In this document: piece after piece, positions 29,580 through 41,733 of the stretch
Layout of the letters: each line of letters starts with the position of its first letter
Numbering within the stretch: the first letter of the stretch is position 1
NCBI GenBank assembly: GCA_016717005.1
Contig: JADJUF010000007.1
Span: 130,001 to 194,000, forward strand
DNA from: Myxococcales bacterium
Lineage (GTDB): Bacteria > Myxococcota_A > Polyangia > Haliangiales > Haliangiaceae
Reading direction: 5' to 3'
Length of the DNA: 64,000 bases
Notes under the pieces: generated by a model
What the model was told of the DNA's origin: nothing
The model's database searches: none
The model's input: only the letters and a program-made list of their open reading frames with translations
Position numbers and translations under genes: made by a program

Positions 29580-31388
29580 TCAGCGATCGCTCTTCATCTG
29601 AGCGCGCAGCCGATCGAGCTTCCGGTCGAACGCGATGCGCTTGTCGGCCGACGACAGGAAGCCGACCATGCTGGCGACGTCGGTCCACTCCGACTCGAGG
29701 CGCTCGCCGAACTCGGCCTTGTACTGCTTGTACTCGCGGGTGACGCCCTGGAACTTGGCGCGCAGCGCCGCCTCGTCGGGCGCGGCCGGCGGCTCCTTGG
29801 CCGAGCCGCTGCCGACCCGCGGCGGCGTGCCCGACCCCGCCGGCGTGCCCGAGCCCACCCGATCGCGCGGCGGGCGCACCGGCGGCGGCGCCGGCGCCGC
29901 GTCGATGTCCTCGGCGGCGTCGGGCGAGGCGACGCCGGCGTCGATCGGCGTGACGACCGGCGCCTGCGCGATCGCCGGGGCGGCCGCGGCCGAGCTCCCC
30001 GACGGCCGGGTCAGCACCCAGGCCAGGGTCAGCCCGATCCCAGCCAGGCCGGCCGCGACGGTCGCGACCACGGTGCGGCGCCGGCGACGCGCCAGCAGCG
30101 CGCGCTCGCGGGCGTAGATCGTCGCGTCGTCGACCACGACCGAGCGCGCCTCGAAGGCGCCGGCCGACGCCGACGACGACGACGCCCGCGGCAGGCTCCG
30201 GCCCGGCTGGGCCGGCATCGCCGGCACCCGCGGCACCGCGGCCGTGGCGGCGGCCGTGAGCGGCATGTTGGCCAGCGCGAACGAGATCGTCTCGATCGAC
30301 TGGGTCGTCAGCTCCTGGCGGAAGTCCTCGAGGTGCGCGGCCGCGGCGCGGTCGAGCAGCTCGCGCTGGGACGCCATCTCGGTCTCGAACACCTCGCGCA
30401 GGAACGACGCGAGCGCGTCGGTCGAGATCGTCGGTGCGATCGCGACCAGCGCCGCCTGGATCTCGTCGCGCAGCTCGGCCGCGGTCTGGAAGCGCTCCTC
30501 GGGCCGGGGCCGCAGGGTCTTGGTGACCAGCGCGTCGAACCGCGCCAGCGCGGGATCGAGCTGCGACGGCAGCCGGTGCTCGCCCTTGACGACCTGGCGC
30601 GCCAGCGCGCGGTAGTCCGGGTTGTCGCCGACCTCGTACAGGCGCTCGCCGGTCAGCAGCTCGAACAGCACCGCGCCGAGCGCATACAGATCGGTGCGGG
30701 CGTCGACCGTGCCGCCGCGGACGAGCTGCTCGGGCGCCATGTAGCCGAACTTGCCGAAGCCCATCTTGGGGTCGGTGGCGGTGGCGCGCAGCGCGCTCTT
30801 GGCGATGCCGAAGTCGATGATCTTGGTCTCGCCCTCGAACGACACCAGCACGTTGGGCGGGGAGATGTCGCAGTGGACCAGGCCCAGCGACTGGCCGTCG
30901 GACGAGGTCCGGCGGTGGGCGTAGGCCAGGCCGTTGGCCATCTCGCGGGCGATGAACAGCGCGATCGGCGCCGGGATGCGCCGACTCTGCCGGGTCAGCA
31001 GGTTCAGCAGCCGCCGCAGATCGCGCCCCTCGAGGTACTCGAGCGCCAGGAAGTACTCGTCGCCGACCCGCCCGACCTCGAACACCTGCGCGACGTTGAC
31101 GTGCTGGAGCTTGATCGCGACCTGGGCCTCGTCGATGAACCGCGAGATGAACTGCTCGTCCTCGGCCAGGCTGGGCAGCACCTTCTTGATCACGCACAGC
31201 TTCTCGAAGCCGGCCAGCCCGTGCTTGGCGAGGAAGATCTCGCCCATGCCACCGCGCGACAGCCGCTGCACCAGCAGGTAGCGCCCGAACACCGCCGGCA
31301 GCCCCACGTCGGTGAGGCGCGGGCCGGTGTGATCGACGCCGCCGTCGGATGGGGCGCGCAGGGAGTCTGATTCGACGACCACGGACAT
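29580..31388 (-). CDS. Membrane Ser/Thr kinase with variant catalytic loop
   Basis: 602 residues from ATG 31388 with GGGAGG upstream. The kinase domain (about 35-310) has the glycine loop LSRGGMGEIFLA, the VIKK Lys, DFG at 192-194 and MAPEQ. The catalytic loop reads HCDISPPN (172-179) instead of HRDxKxxN. The catalytic Asp is kept, but Arg and the loop Lys are replaced. Loops of the HRDVSPxN type are frequent in myxobacterial kinases and many are active, so this is a subfamily trait rather than clear inactivation. One membrane helix lies near 455-475, followed by a Pro-rich, probably periplasmic segment and a helical C-terminal domain (about 540-602). Confidence 0.9.
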   Translation of the reverse strand: MSVVVESDSLRAPSDGGVDHTGPRLTDVGLPAVFGRYLLVQRLSRGGMGEIFLAKHGLAGFEKLCVIKKVLPSLAEDEQFISRFIDEAQVAIKLQHVNVAQVFEVGRVGDEYFLALEYLEGRDLRRLLNLLTRQSRRIPAPIALFIAREMANGLAYAHRRTSSDGQSLGLVHCDISPPNVLVSFEGETKIIDFGIAKSALRATATDPKMGFGKFGYMAPEQLVRGGTVDARTDLYALGAVLFELLTGERLYEVGDNPDYRALARQVVKGEHRLPSQLDPALARFDALVTKTLRPRPEERFQTAAELRDEIQAALVAIAPTISTDALASFLREVFETEMASQRELLDRAAAAHLEDFRQELTTQSIETISFALANMPLTAAATAAVPRVPAMPAQPGRSLPRASSSSASAGAFEARSVVVDDATIYARERALLARRRRRTVVATVAAGLAGIGLTLAWVLTRPSGSSAAAAPAIAQAPVVTPIDAGVASPDAAEDIDAAPAPPPVRPPRDRVGSGTPAGSGTPPRVGSGSAKEPPAAPDEAALRAKFQGVTREYKQYKAEFGERLESEWTDVASMVGFLSSADKRIAFDRKLDRLRAQMKSDR

Positions 31389-31479
31389 CGAGAACCTCCC
31401 GAGCATGCCAGATCACGGCGGCACGCGCGGGGTGTTCGCGCGGTTGTGGCCGCCCCGACGGCGGTGATAGCGTCGAGGC

Positions 31480-33159
31480 GTGCGGCAGGTCCTCTCGTGC
31501 GTGCTCGCGGCCCTCGCCGCCGGGGCCTGTGGCCAGGGCTCGGTCGAGGTGGTCCTGCTGCTGCCGACCGAGGCCAGCGCGCTGCCGGGGGACGCCGCGC
31601 AGATCACCCTGCGCGCCGACCGGGCCGACGGCGATCCCGTGACGCTGACCGCCCCGGTGCGCGGCGGCGCCTTCGACCTCGGCGATCTGCCGGTCGACAG
31701 CTACGTGCGCATGACGGTCGAGCTGATGAGCGCGTCGGGCGGGATGGTCGCCTACGGCCGGGCCGAGGCGCCGCTCGAGGTCAGCGCCGACGGCGTCCGC
31801 CGGTACGAGATCCCGGTGCGGCGCCCGCGGACCTACGCCGCCGGGCCGACCCCCGAGATGAGCCTGGAGGCGCCCGACGTCGGCGCCCGTCCCCGCCTGC
31901 TGCAGATCGATCGCGGCGGCGCGGTGCTCGAGACCGACACGATGATGCTGCCGGCCGGGCAGACGCCGACGCTGGTGGCCTCGGCCGGCGCGGACCTGTT
32001 CATGGCGATCGGCCCGTCGATCTACCGCCTCGACAGCGCCATCGACGCGTTCCTGCCGGATCCGCTCGCGACGCTCGCCGCCCCGGTGGTCGATCTCACC
32101 GGCTCGCCCGACGGGCGGTTCCTGGTGGCCGGCGCCGGCAACGATCTGACGATCATCGAGGTGGACAGCGGCAACCTGCGGACCGCGACCGCCGATCGGC
32201 CGATCGGCGCGGTCACGATCGCCCAGGAGCCCGACACCACCCTCAGCGCGGTGGCGCTGCTCGACGCGGTCCGGGTGGCCACCCAGTGCGGGCCGCAGTC
32301 GTCGCTGTTCCTGACCGAGCTCGGCCTGGCCGAGGCCGGCTCGCGCACCATCCCGCTGGGCGGCGGCGTCGCCGACATCGCCGGCACGAGCGCGCGCCCG
32401 TTCGTGGCCGCCGCCGAGCTGTGCGGCGATCGGGTCACGATCGCCGAGCTCGGTCCCGACCTCGTGACCGCGGTGACGGCCCCGGCCGCGCCGACCTGCG
32501 CCGCGACGCCCGACGTGGTGTGCGCGCCGACCGCGGTGACCGCGACCGAGGACCACGCCTGGGCTGGCGGCACCGTGCCGTCGCTGCCGTCGACGATCGG
32601 CGGCGTCACCTACACCGCCCGCGGCGCCTCGCACCAGCTCGCGACGATCGACCTGACCGCGGCGCCGCTGCTCCAGCGGGTCGACACCTTCCGCGAGATC
32701 CAGCAGCCGCTCGCGCCCGACAACGGCGAGCAGTTCGTGATCGACCGCACGATGAAGGCGCGGCAGGCGGTGGTTTCGGCGCTGTCGGCCTCGGCCGACG
32801 GCTCGATCATCACGCTGACGTCGAACTCGATGGCGCGCGCGACCGCGGTGCGCATCACCGTGTCGATCCCGTTCCTGGGCGACGTCGACGTCGACGTCGT
32901 GCCGACGACGGTCCTGCACCTGTCGCAGGAGCTGGCGGTGTCGACCCGCACCGGCGCGATCGAGTCGACGCTGCGGACCAAGTGCGCGGTGTGCGAGAGC
33001 GACTCGACCGGGCCGGGCTTCGAGCTCGGCACGCTGTGCACGCTGGCGCCCGACGAGGCCTACGTCCTGCCGCAGTGGCACTGCGCGCCGGCGCTCGGCG
33101 GTGAACCCCTGACCGACTTCGAGGGTGGCTCGTCGTCGTCGCTGTTCGGGCGGCCGTGA
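31480..33159 (+). CDS. Large secreted lipoprotein, possibly beta-propeller
   Basis: 559 residues. The GTG start gives the signal MRQVLSCVLAALAAGAC with the lipobox Cys at 17. The mature part starts with an Ig-like beta domain (SVEVVLLLPTEASALP) followed by repeated beta-rich segments (VVDLTGSPDGRFLVAGAGNDLTIIEV, IAGTSARPFVAA) that suggest a WD40/NHL-like propeller. Several paired cysteines are near the C-terminus (KCAVCESD, WHCAP). No catalytic motif. The next gene overlaps by one base (TGATG), so the two proteins are made together. Confidence 0.8.
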   Translation: MRQVLSCVLAALAAGACGQGSVEVVLLLPTEASALPGDAAQITLRADRADGDPVTLTAPVRGGAFDLGDLPVDSYVRMTVELMSASGGMVAYGRAEAPLEVSADGVRRYEIPVRRPRTYAAGPTPEMSLEAPDVGARPRLLQIDRGGAVLETDTMMLPAGQTPTLVASAGADLFMAIGPSIYRLDSAIDAFLPDPLATLAAPVVDLTGSPDGRFLVAGAGNDLTIIEVDSGNLRTATADRPIGAVTIAQEPDTTLSAVALLDAVRVATQCGPQSSLFLTELGLAEAGSRTIPLGGGVADIAGTSARPFVAAAELCGDRVTIAELGPDLVTAVTAPAAPTCAATPDVVCAPTAVTATEDHAWAGGTVPSLPSTIGGVTYTARGASHQLATIDLTAAPLLQRVDTFREIQQPLAPDNGEQFVIDRTMKARQAVVSALSASADGSIITLTSNSMARATAVRITVSIPFLGDVDVDVVPTTVLHLSQELAVSTRTGAIESTLRTKCAVCESDSTGPGFELGTLCTLAPDEAYVLPQWHCAPALGGEPLTDFEGGSSSSLFGRP

Positions 33160-33968
33160 TGCGGGCCCCGCTGATCGCCGCGCTGATGATCGCCCTCGTG
33201 GCGCCGGCCCGCGCCGACAGCCGCTCGACCGCGGTGGTGGAGTTCCGCTCGGGCAGCGCGGCCCTGCCCGACATCAGCGCCCGGGTCGGCGCGGTGCTCT
33301 CGGGCCGCACCTCGCTCAAGGTCGTCGGCGGCGATCAGGCGCGGCAACGCTACGGCGAGGGGCTCGATCGCGCGGTGGTCGAGTGCGCGGGCGACGCGGT
33401 CTGCATCGGCAAGATCGGCGCGCGGCTCGGCACCGACGAGGTGCTCCTGGTCGGCGTCAGCGAGCTCGGCGACGTGATCTTCACGCTCCAGCGCATCGCG
33501 TCGGGCGACGGCACGGTCGACGGCCGCGTCGCCGAGGCCCTGGCGGCCGACGTCGTGCCGACCGACGACGATCTGGTCGGCTACCTCGAGCGCGTGCTGC
33601 CGCCCGAGGACTTCGTCCGCTTCGGCACGATCGCGATCAAGGTCAACGTGGCCGGCGCCGAGATCTGGGTCGGCGGCATCCCGAAGGGCGCGTCGCCGAT
33701 CCCGGCGTTCCGGGTGCCGGCGCCGTCGCGCTACCCGATCGAGATCAAGAAGGCCGGCTACGCCGCGTTCCGCGCGTCGGTCTCCGTGCCGCCCGACGCC
33801 GAGGTCAACGTCGACGCCGAGCTGACCCGCCCCGGCGGCCGCGCCGGCGCCTGGTACAGCAAGTGGTGGGTGGTCGCGACCGCCGGCGTGCTGGTCGCCG
33901 GCGCGGTCACGACCGCGGTGATCCTGACCCGCGACGTCAACAGCGTGCCGATCTCGGGCCACTTCTGA
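33159..33968 (+). CDS. Exported PEGA-domain protein with C-terminal membrane anchor
   Basis: 269 residues from ATG 33159. A signal peptide (LIAALMIALVAPARAD) is followed by about 120 residues resembling the FlgO/TolB-like N-terminal domain of myxobacterial outer-envelope proteins (TAVVEFRSGSAALPD, DEVLLVGVSELGD). A PEGA-type repeat (about 160-220: GTIAIKVNVAGAEIWVGGIP, YPIEIKKAGYAAF) follows, then a C-terminal membrane helix (WVVATAGVLVAGAVTTAVIL). PEGA domains are linked to surface-layer or sugar binding. Coupled to the upstream lipoprotein. Confidence 0.8.
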   Translation: MRAPLIAALMIALVAPARADSRSTAVVEFRSGSAALPDISARVGAVLSGRTSLKVVGGDQARQRYGEGLDRAVVECAGDAVCIGKIGARLGTDEVLLVGVSELGDVIFTLQRIASGDGTVDGRVAEALAADVVPTDDDLVGYLERVLPPEDFVRFGTIAIKVNVAGAEIWVGGIPKGASPIPAFRVPAPSRYPIEIKKAGYAAFRASVSVPPDAEVNVDAELTRPGGRAGAWYSKWWVVATAGVLVAGAVTTAVILTRDVNSVPISGHF

Positions 33969-34070
33969 CGCCGCGCGCGGCGCGATCGCGCGCCCGAGGG
34001 CGCTCCACGAGGACGCGCTGGTGCGCGCGCGGTGGGACGCGGTCCCGGTGTCACCCGCCGCCGGCCCCGG

Positions 34071-34514
34071 TCAGGCCTGCGCGCGCAGCATCACGACCGC
34101 GTCCTCGTCGTCGCCGCCATAGTAGCCGCGGCGGGTCGAGACCGCGACGAAGCCGGCCCGCTGGTACAGCGCGATCGCCGGCGCGTTGCTGGCGCGCACC
34201 TCGAGCGTGATCAGCCGCGCCGTGGCGGCCGCCTCGAGCACGTGCGCGAGCAGCCGCGCGCCGACGCCGCGGCGCCGGTGATCCGGGTGGGTCGCGATCG
34301 CCAGCAGGTGGACCTCGTCGGCGACCAGCCAGTAGTTGGCGTAGCCGACGACGTCGGCGGCGGCGCGCGCGACGATCAGCCGGCCGTGGGCGCGGGTCAG
34401 CTCGTCGACGAAGGTCTGCCGCGGCCACGGCGCGCGGAACGAGTGGCGTGAGATCGTGTCGATCGCGTCCGTGTCGGCGTCGGTCGCCGGCGCGACCTCG
34501 ACCGCCTCACCCAC
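34071..34514 (-). CDS. rimI: Ribosomal-protein-alanine N-acetyltransferase RimI-like
   Basis: 147-residue GNAT acetyltransferase. The acetyl-CoA-binding motif A is clear (LLAIATHPDHRRRGVGARLL), and the late segment ALYQRAGFVAVSTRRGYYGG is typical of RimI, which acetylates the N-terminus of ribosomal protein S18. Other GNAT substrates cannot be excluded. The GTG start overlaps the engB stop by 8 bases. Confidence 0.88.
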   Translation of the reverse strand: MGEAVEVAPATDADTDAIDTISRHSFRAPWPRQTFVDELTRAHGRLIVARAAADVVGYANYWLVADEVHLLAIATHPDHRRRGVGARLLAHVLEAAATARLITLEVRASNAPAIALYQRAGFVAVSTRRGYYGGDDEDAVVMLRAQA

Positions 34515-35115
34515 GCGCCAGCCCGGCCAGGAGCGCGCGCCACAGCTCGTCGTTGCCGAGCCGCTCGAGCGATGAGAACAGCACCGGCGCCCGCGGCAGG
34601 CCGAGCTCGGCCTTGACCGACGCCACGATCGGCTGGCGCTTGGCCTTGCCGAGCTTGTCGGCCTTGGTCAGCACCGTCACCACCGACAGGTCGCGCTGCA
34701 AGAGCCACGGCACGAAGTCGCGCTCGTCGTCCTCGACGCCGCGCCGGATGTCGATCAGGAGCACGACGACCTTGAGGGTCGTGCGCTCGCCCAGGTAGCT
34801 CTCCATCAGCGGCCGCCACGACGCGCGCATGCCGCGGTCGACCGAGGCGAAGCCGTAGCCGGGCAGATCGACGAAGTAGCAGGCGTCGTGGCCGCCGGTC
34901 GCGCGCGGCAGCGCGACGTGGAACCAGTTGAGCAGGCGGGTGCGCCCCGGGGTCCGCGACGTGCGCGCCAGGCCCGAGACGCCGGCGAGCATGTTGAGCA
35001 GCGACGACTTGCCGACGTTCGAGCGGCCGGCGAACGCGATCTCGGGCAGATCGGCGACCGGGAACTCGACCGGCCGCGTGGCCGAGGTGACGAAGCGTGC
35101 GGCGCGCGGGCGCAT
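34507..35115 (-). CDS. engB: Ribosome-biogenesis GTPase EngB (YihA/YsxC)
   Basis: 202 residues from ATG 35115, which has GGAGGG just upstream; longer in-frame starts overlap the divergent coaE promoter. All GTPase motifs are present: G1 GRSNVGKSS, G2 region TPGRTR, G3 DLPGYGFA, G4 TKADK and G5 SSLER. EngB assists late large-subunit assembly and is usually essential. Divergent from coaE. Confidence 0.96.
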   Translation of the reverse strand: MRPRAARFVTSATRPVEFPVADLPEIAFAGRSNVGKSSLLNMLAGVSGLARTSRTPGRTRLLNWFHVALPRATGGHDACYFVDLPGYGFASVDRGMRASWRPLMESYLGERTTLKVVVLLIDIRRGVEDDERDFVPWLLQRDLSVVTVLTKADKLGKAKRQPIVASVKAELGLPRAPVLFSSLERLGNDELWRALLAGLARG

Positions 35116-35199
35116 CGCCCTCCTGTACCGCGGGGGCGGGCCCGGGTCCACGATCGTCACCGGAATCCGCGCGGGTCGCCGGCGGCGCCGCGGTCGTGG

Positions 35200-35205
35200 T
35201 ACCAG
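35200..35205 (+). promoter_or_regulatory. -10-like TACCAG five bases before the coaE GTG
   Basis: TACCAG ends five bases before the GTG start. No ribosome-binding site lies between. A weak match, listed because it fits the leaderless pattern seen elsewhere. Confidence 0.3.
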
Positions 35206-35210
35206 ATCGC

Positions 35211-36941
35211 GTGGCCAAGGTCCTGGGCCTCACCGGTGGGATCGCCAGCGGCAAGAGCACCGTGGCGGCGCTCCTGCGCGCGCGCGGCGCCGCCGTGGTC
35301 GACGCCGATCTGCTGGCGCGCGCGGTGGTCGAGCCGGGCCAGCCGGCGCTGGCCGAGCTGCTGGTGCGGTTCGGCCCCGAGATCCTCAACCCCGACGGCA
35401 CCCTCGACCGCAAGGCGCTGGGCGCCCGCGCGTTCGCCGATCCCGAGGCGCGGCGCGATCTCGATCGCATCACCCACCCGCGCATCGCCGCCGCGGCCCA
35501 GGCCGCGATCGCCGCGCACGCCGCCGCGGGCGCGCCGGTGGTGCTCTACGAGGCGGCGCTGCTGATCGAGAAGGGCCTGCACCGCGGCCTCGACGGCACC
35601 GTCGTGGTGGCGGTGGCGCCCGAGGTCCAGGCCGCGCGCCTCGCCGAGCGCGACGGCCTCGACGCCGCCGCGGTCGCGGCCCGGCTGGCGGCGCAGCTGC
35701 CGCTGGCCGACAAGGTCGCGGTCGCGACCTGGGTCGTCGACAACTCCGGCGACCGCGCGCACCTCGAGGCCGAGGTCGAGCGGCTGTGCCAGGCGCTCGA
35801 GGACCGGTACGGGGCGCTGGCGGCGCCGACCGCCGAGACCGTGCCCGAGGACGTGCTGGTGATCGGCGCGCCCAGCCCGGTCGCGATGGCGCTGTGCGCG
35901 CACCTGCTCGCGACCGATCCGCGCGTGCGCGTGCGCGCGGTCGCGCCGGCCGAGCACGCGGCCACCTGCCTCGCCGCGCTGGCGGCCCACCCGCCCGAGC
36001 AGCGGGCGCGGATCGAGCTGCTCACCGGCGACGTGGCCGCGATGGATCTGGGGCTGTCGACCGCCGAGTACCTGGCGGTGCGCGCGACGGTCACGACGAT
36101 CCACCACCTGGCGGCGGCGTTCCCCAAGGGCGCCGACGCCCGCGCCCGCAGCCGCACGGTGCTGGCCAGCACCCGCAACGTGCTCGAGCTGGCGCGCGAG
36201 GCCCCGCGCCTGCGCCGGGTCGTGCACTGGTCGAGCATCCGCGCGGTCGGCGACGGCGTCGGGGTCGTGCGCGAGGCGCCGCTGCCGCGCGCGCCGCGGT
36301 TCGCCAGCGTCGACGCGCGCGCCAGCTACGAGGCCGAGCGCGCCGCGGTCGTGGCGATGACGCGCCTGCCGCTGACGGTCGTGCGGGTCGGCCCGATCGT
36401 CGGCGGCGATCGCCGCGGCGGCGCCGGGGACGACGCCGCGACCGCGCTGTTCCGGTTGGTCGCGCAGCGCGCGGCCGGGCTGCAGGTGCCGCTGCCGGCC
36501 GACGGCCGCGGGCCGCTGCACGTCGCGCCGCGCGCGATCGTCGTGGCGGCCGCCGACGTGATCGCGCGGGCGCCGCGCGCCGCCGGGCGGGTGCTGCACC
36601 TGCTCGATCCCGATCCGCCGACGACCCGGGCCGCCCTCGACCGGGTCGCGGCGCTGGCCGGCCGCGAGCCGCTGCGCGGCTCGATCCCGCGCGGCCTGGC
36701 CCGCATGCTGCTCCGCGCGCCGGGGCTCGAGCGCGTCGCCGAGCTGCCGGCGGCGATGCTCGAGATGGTCGCGGTGCGCGCCCGGTTCGCGGGCGACGAC
36801 ACCCAGGCGCTCCTGGCCGAGGCCGGCCTGACCTGGCCGCGGTTCGACGCCTGGATCGCGCCGGTCGTGGCCGCGCTCACGCCGCCGCCCGCCGCCCCGG
36901 CGCCGCCGGTCGACGACGACTCGGTCGATCCGCTGGCGTGA
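35211..36941 (+). CDS. coaE: Dephospho-CoA kinase fused to an SDR-like domain
   Basis: 576 residues. Residues 1-~200 are CoaE, the last step of CoA synthesis: P-loop GLTGGIASGKST (6-17), VVDADLLAR, ITHPRI and the lid region. After a short linker, about 215-560 resembles an extended short-chain dehydrogenase of the thioester-reductase type (LSTAEYLAVRATVTTIHHLAA, VVHWSSIRAVGD, VVRVGPIVGG). Its dinucleotide-binding glycines are altered (VLVIGAPSPVAMAL), and the YxxxK pair reads YEAER, so catalysis is doubtful. CoaE is normally about 200 residues and free-standing; this fusion is unusual. No stop or frame change occurs at the junction. GTG start follows a -10-like hexamer. Confidence 0.85.
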   Translation: MAKVLGLTGGIASGKSTVAALLRARGAAVVDADLLARAVVEPGQPALAELLVRFGPEILNPDGTLDRKALGARAFADPEARRDLDRITHPRIAAAAQAAIAAHAAAGAPVVLYEAALLIEKGLHRGLDGTVVVAVAPEVQAARLAERDGLDAAAVAARLAAQLPLADKVAVATWVVDNSGDRAHLEAEVERLCQALEDRYGALAAPTAETVPEDVLVIGAPSPVAMALCAHLLATDPRVRVRAVAPAEHAATCLAALAAHPPEQRARIELLTGDVAAMDLGLSTAEYLAVRATVTTIHHLAAAFPKGADARARSRTVLASTRNVLELAREAPRLRRVVHWSSIRAVGDGVGVVREAPLPRAPRFASVDARASYEAERAAVVAMTRLPLTVVRVGPIVGGDRRGGAGDDAATALFRLVAQRAAGLQVPLPADGRGPLHVAPRAIVVAAADVIARAPRAAGRVLHLLDPDPPTTRAALDRVAALAGREPLRGSIPRGLARMLLRAPGLERVAELPAAMLEMVAVRARFAGDDTQALLAEAGLTWPRFDAWIAPVVAALTPPPAAPAPPVDDDSVDPLA

Positions 36942-36950
36942 CCGCGGCGC

Positions 36951-38300
<1,350 letters not shown>

Positions 38301-38325
38301 GGGCGCCTCGCGCGGGTCGGCCGCG

Positions 38326-39801
38326 TCACGGCTCGCTCCGGACCAGGCCGCGCCGCATCAGCTGCGCCAGGTGGCGGCACGCCTCGAGCCGGCCCATGCC
38401 GGCCACGTCGAGCAGCTCATCGAAGGTGAGCATGCCATCGATGCGCGACAGCAAGAACGCCGCGCGCGGCTCGAGCCCGCCGGGCCCGAGCGCGGCCATG
38501 TCGCCGATCGCGATCGGCCGCCGCTCGAGCGAGCCGAAGTACTTGTAGTAGCAATCGAGCAGCGCGTCCCGGTGCTTGTGCACCAGCTTCTGCGCCACCG
38601 CGCTGTCGGGCGACTCGGCGAGCGCCAGGTCGATCGCGACGGTCACGACGTCGTGATCGCCGCCGGCGGCGGCCACCCGCGCGCGCTCGATCAGCCAGTT
38701 GATGCGCCGGCGGGCCACGTCGTCGGTCGACTCGCCGGCGCGGCGATCGCGATCGGCCAGGGCCAGGAGCTGCCCGGCCAGGCCGGTCGCCGTGGGCCTG
38801 GCCGCGGCGTCGGGCCCGAGGTCGTCGTCATCGACCGGGAACGACCGGCCCGGCGGCGGCGGCAGCTTGAGCTCCTCGATCCCGATCGCGCTGTCGTCGA
38901 ACCGCGACGCGATCGACCGCCCGGCGGGCGCGGTCTTCGACGGCACGCTGGCCTCGATGCCGAGCTCGACCGCGGCGCCGGCCAGGTCGAGCTCGAGCGA
39001 GAGATCGGCGATGCCGGGCAGCGGCCGGGGGCCGAGCTGCGCGGTCTTCTTGCGTGACGCCGCGGTGCGGTCGATCGTCAACTCGGTGCTGGGCTCGTGG
39101 TCGTGGAAGTCGAGCCCGGTGAGGCCACGGGGCGCCACCGGCAAGAGCGACGGGCCCAGCTCGAGATCCAGGTCGAGCGGCCCGGGCGCGCGCCCGGCGT
39201 AGTCCCCGAACGTAGCCTCGCCTGAGTCCTCGGCGGGATCGAACGTGGGCGGCCGCGACGCCCCGGGCGGGCCGGGCCGGGCGTCGATCGACGGCAGGCC
39301 GGCGGGCCGGCCCAGCGACAGGCTGGCGTAGTCGGTGGTCATGTCGTCGTCGCCGAACAGGGCCACGACGGCGCCGGCCGCGGGCGGCTCGTCGGCGTCC
39401 AGCTCGATCGTCGTCGGCGGCGCGGCCGCGGTCGTCAGCGCCTGCTCGGCCTCCAGGCCCCAGCCGTCGTCGACCGCGGGCTCGGCCAGGCGCTCGCCCA
39501 GCGGTGGATCGCGGGTGATCGAGATCTCGTAGTCGTCCGAGTCGTCGCTGCTCGCCAGCCCGAACGGCACCAGCAGCTCGGCCAGCGGCGCCGGCGCGCC
39601 GGCCACCAGGTTGTCGTAGTGGGCGCGCACGTAGTCGACGTAGCGCAGCACGCGCGGATCCCCCGGCACCATCGCCAGCACCTGCTCCCACACCATCAAG
39701 GCGCCGTCGACCTCACCCCGGCGGTAGCGGTCGAGGCCGTCCCCGATCAGGCGATCGATCTCGGCTTGATGCATGGGGGGCGTGCGGTCGGACGGGGCCA
39801 T
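38326..39801 (-). CDS. Acidic TPR-like protein of the DnaK operon
   Basis: 491 residues. The N-terminus has one TPR-like helical pair (YRRGEVDGALMVWEQVLAMVPGDPRV). A long acidic, Pro/Asp-rich region (about 75-330) follows. The C-terminal ~150 residues are helical and end with LSRIDGMLTFDELLDVAGMG, RLEACRHLAQLMRRGLV, a winged-helix-like module also seen in part in the DnaJ-like protein of this operon. It begins 4 bases after the dnaK stop. No enzyme motif. By context it is a chaperone partner or regulator. Confidence 0.78.
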   Translation of the reverse strand: MAPSDRTPPMHQAEIDRLIGDGLDRYRRGEVDGALMVWEQVLAMVPGDPRVLRYVDYVRAHYDNLVAGAPAPLAELLVPFGLASSDDSDDYEISITRDPPLGERLAEPAVDDGWGLEAEQALTTAAAPPTTIELDADEPPAAGAVVALFGDDDMTTDYASLSLGRPAGLPSIDARPGPPGASRPPTFDPAEDSGEATFGDYAGRAPGPLDLDLELGPSLLPVAPRGLTGLDFHDHEPSTELTIDRTAASRKKTAQLGPRPLPGIADLSLELDLAGAAVELGIEASVPSKTAPAGRSIASRFDDSAIGIEELKLPPPPGRSFPVDDDDLGPDAAARPTATGLAGQLLALADRDRRAGESTDDVARRRINWLIERARVAAAGGDHDVVTVAIDLALAESPDSAVAQKLVHKHRDALLDCYYKYFGSLERRPIAIGDMAALGPGGLEPRAAFLLSRIDGMLTFDELLDVAGMGRLEACRHLAQLMRRGLVRSEP

Positions 39802-39805
39802 CCCG

Positions 39806-41638
<1,833 letters not shown>

Positions 41639-41733
41639 GTCGGGTGATCTTCTCAGGGATCCCGGTGGTTGGCCAGACTTCGGAGGGGAAAGGGACAGGG
41701 CCCCCTACCCCGGTGATCACCCAACGACCGCGG

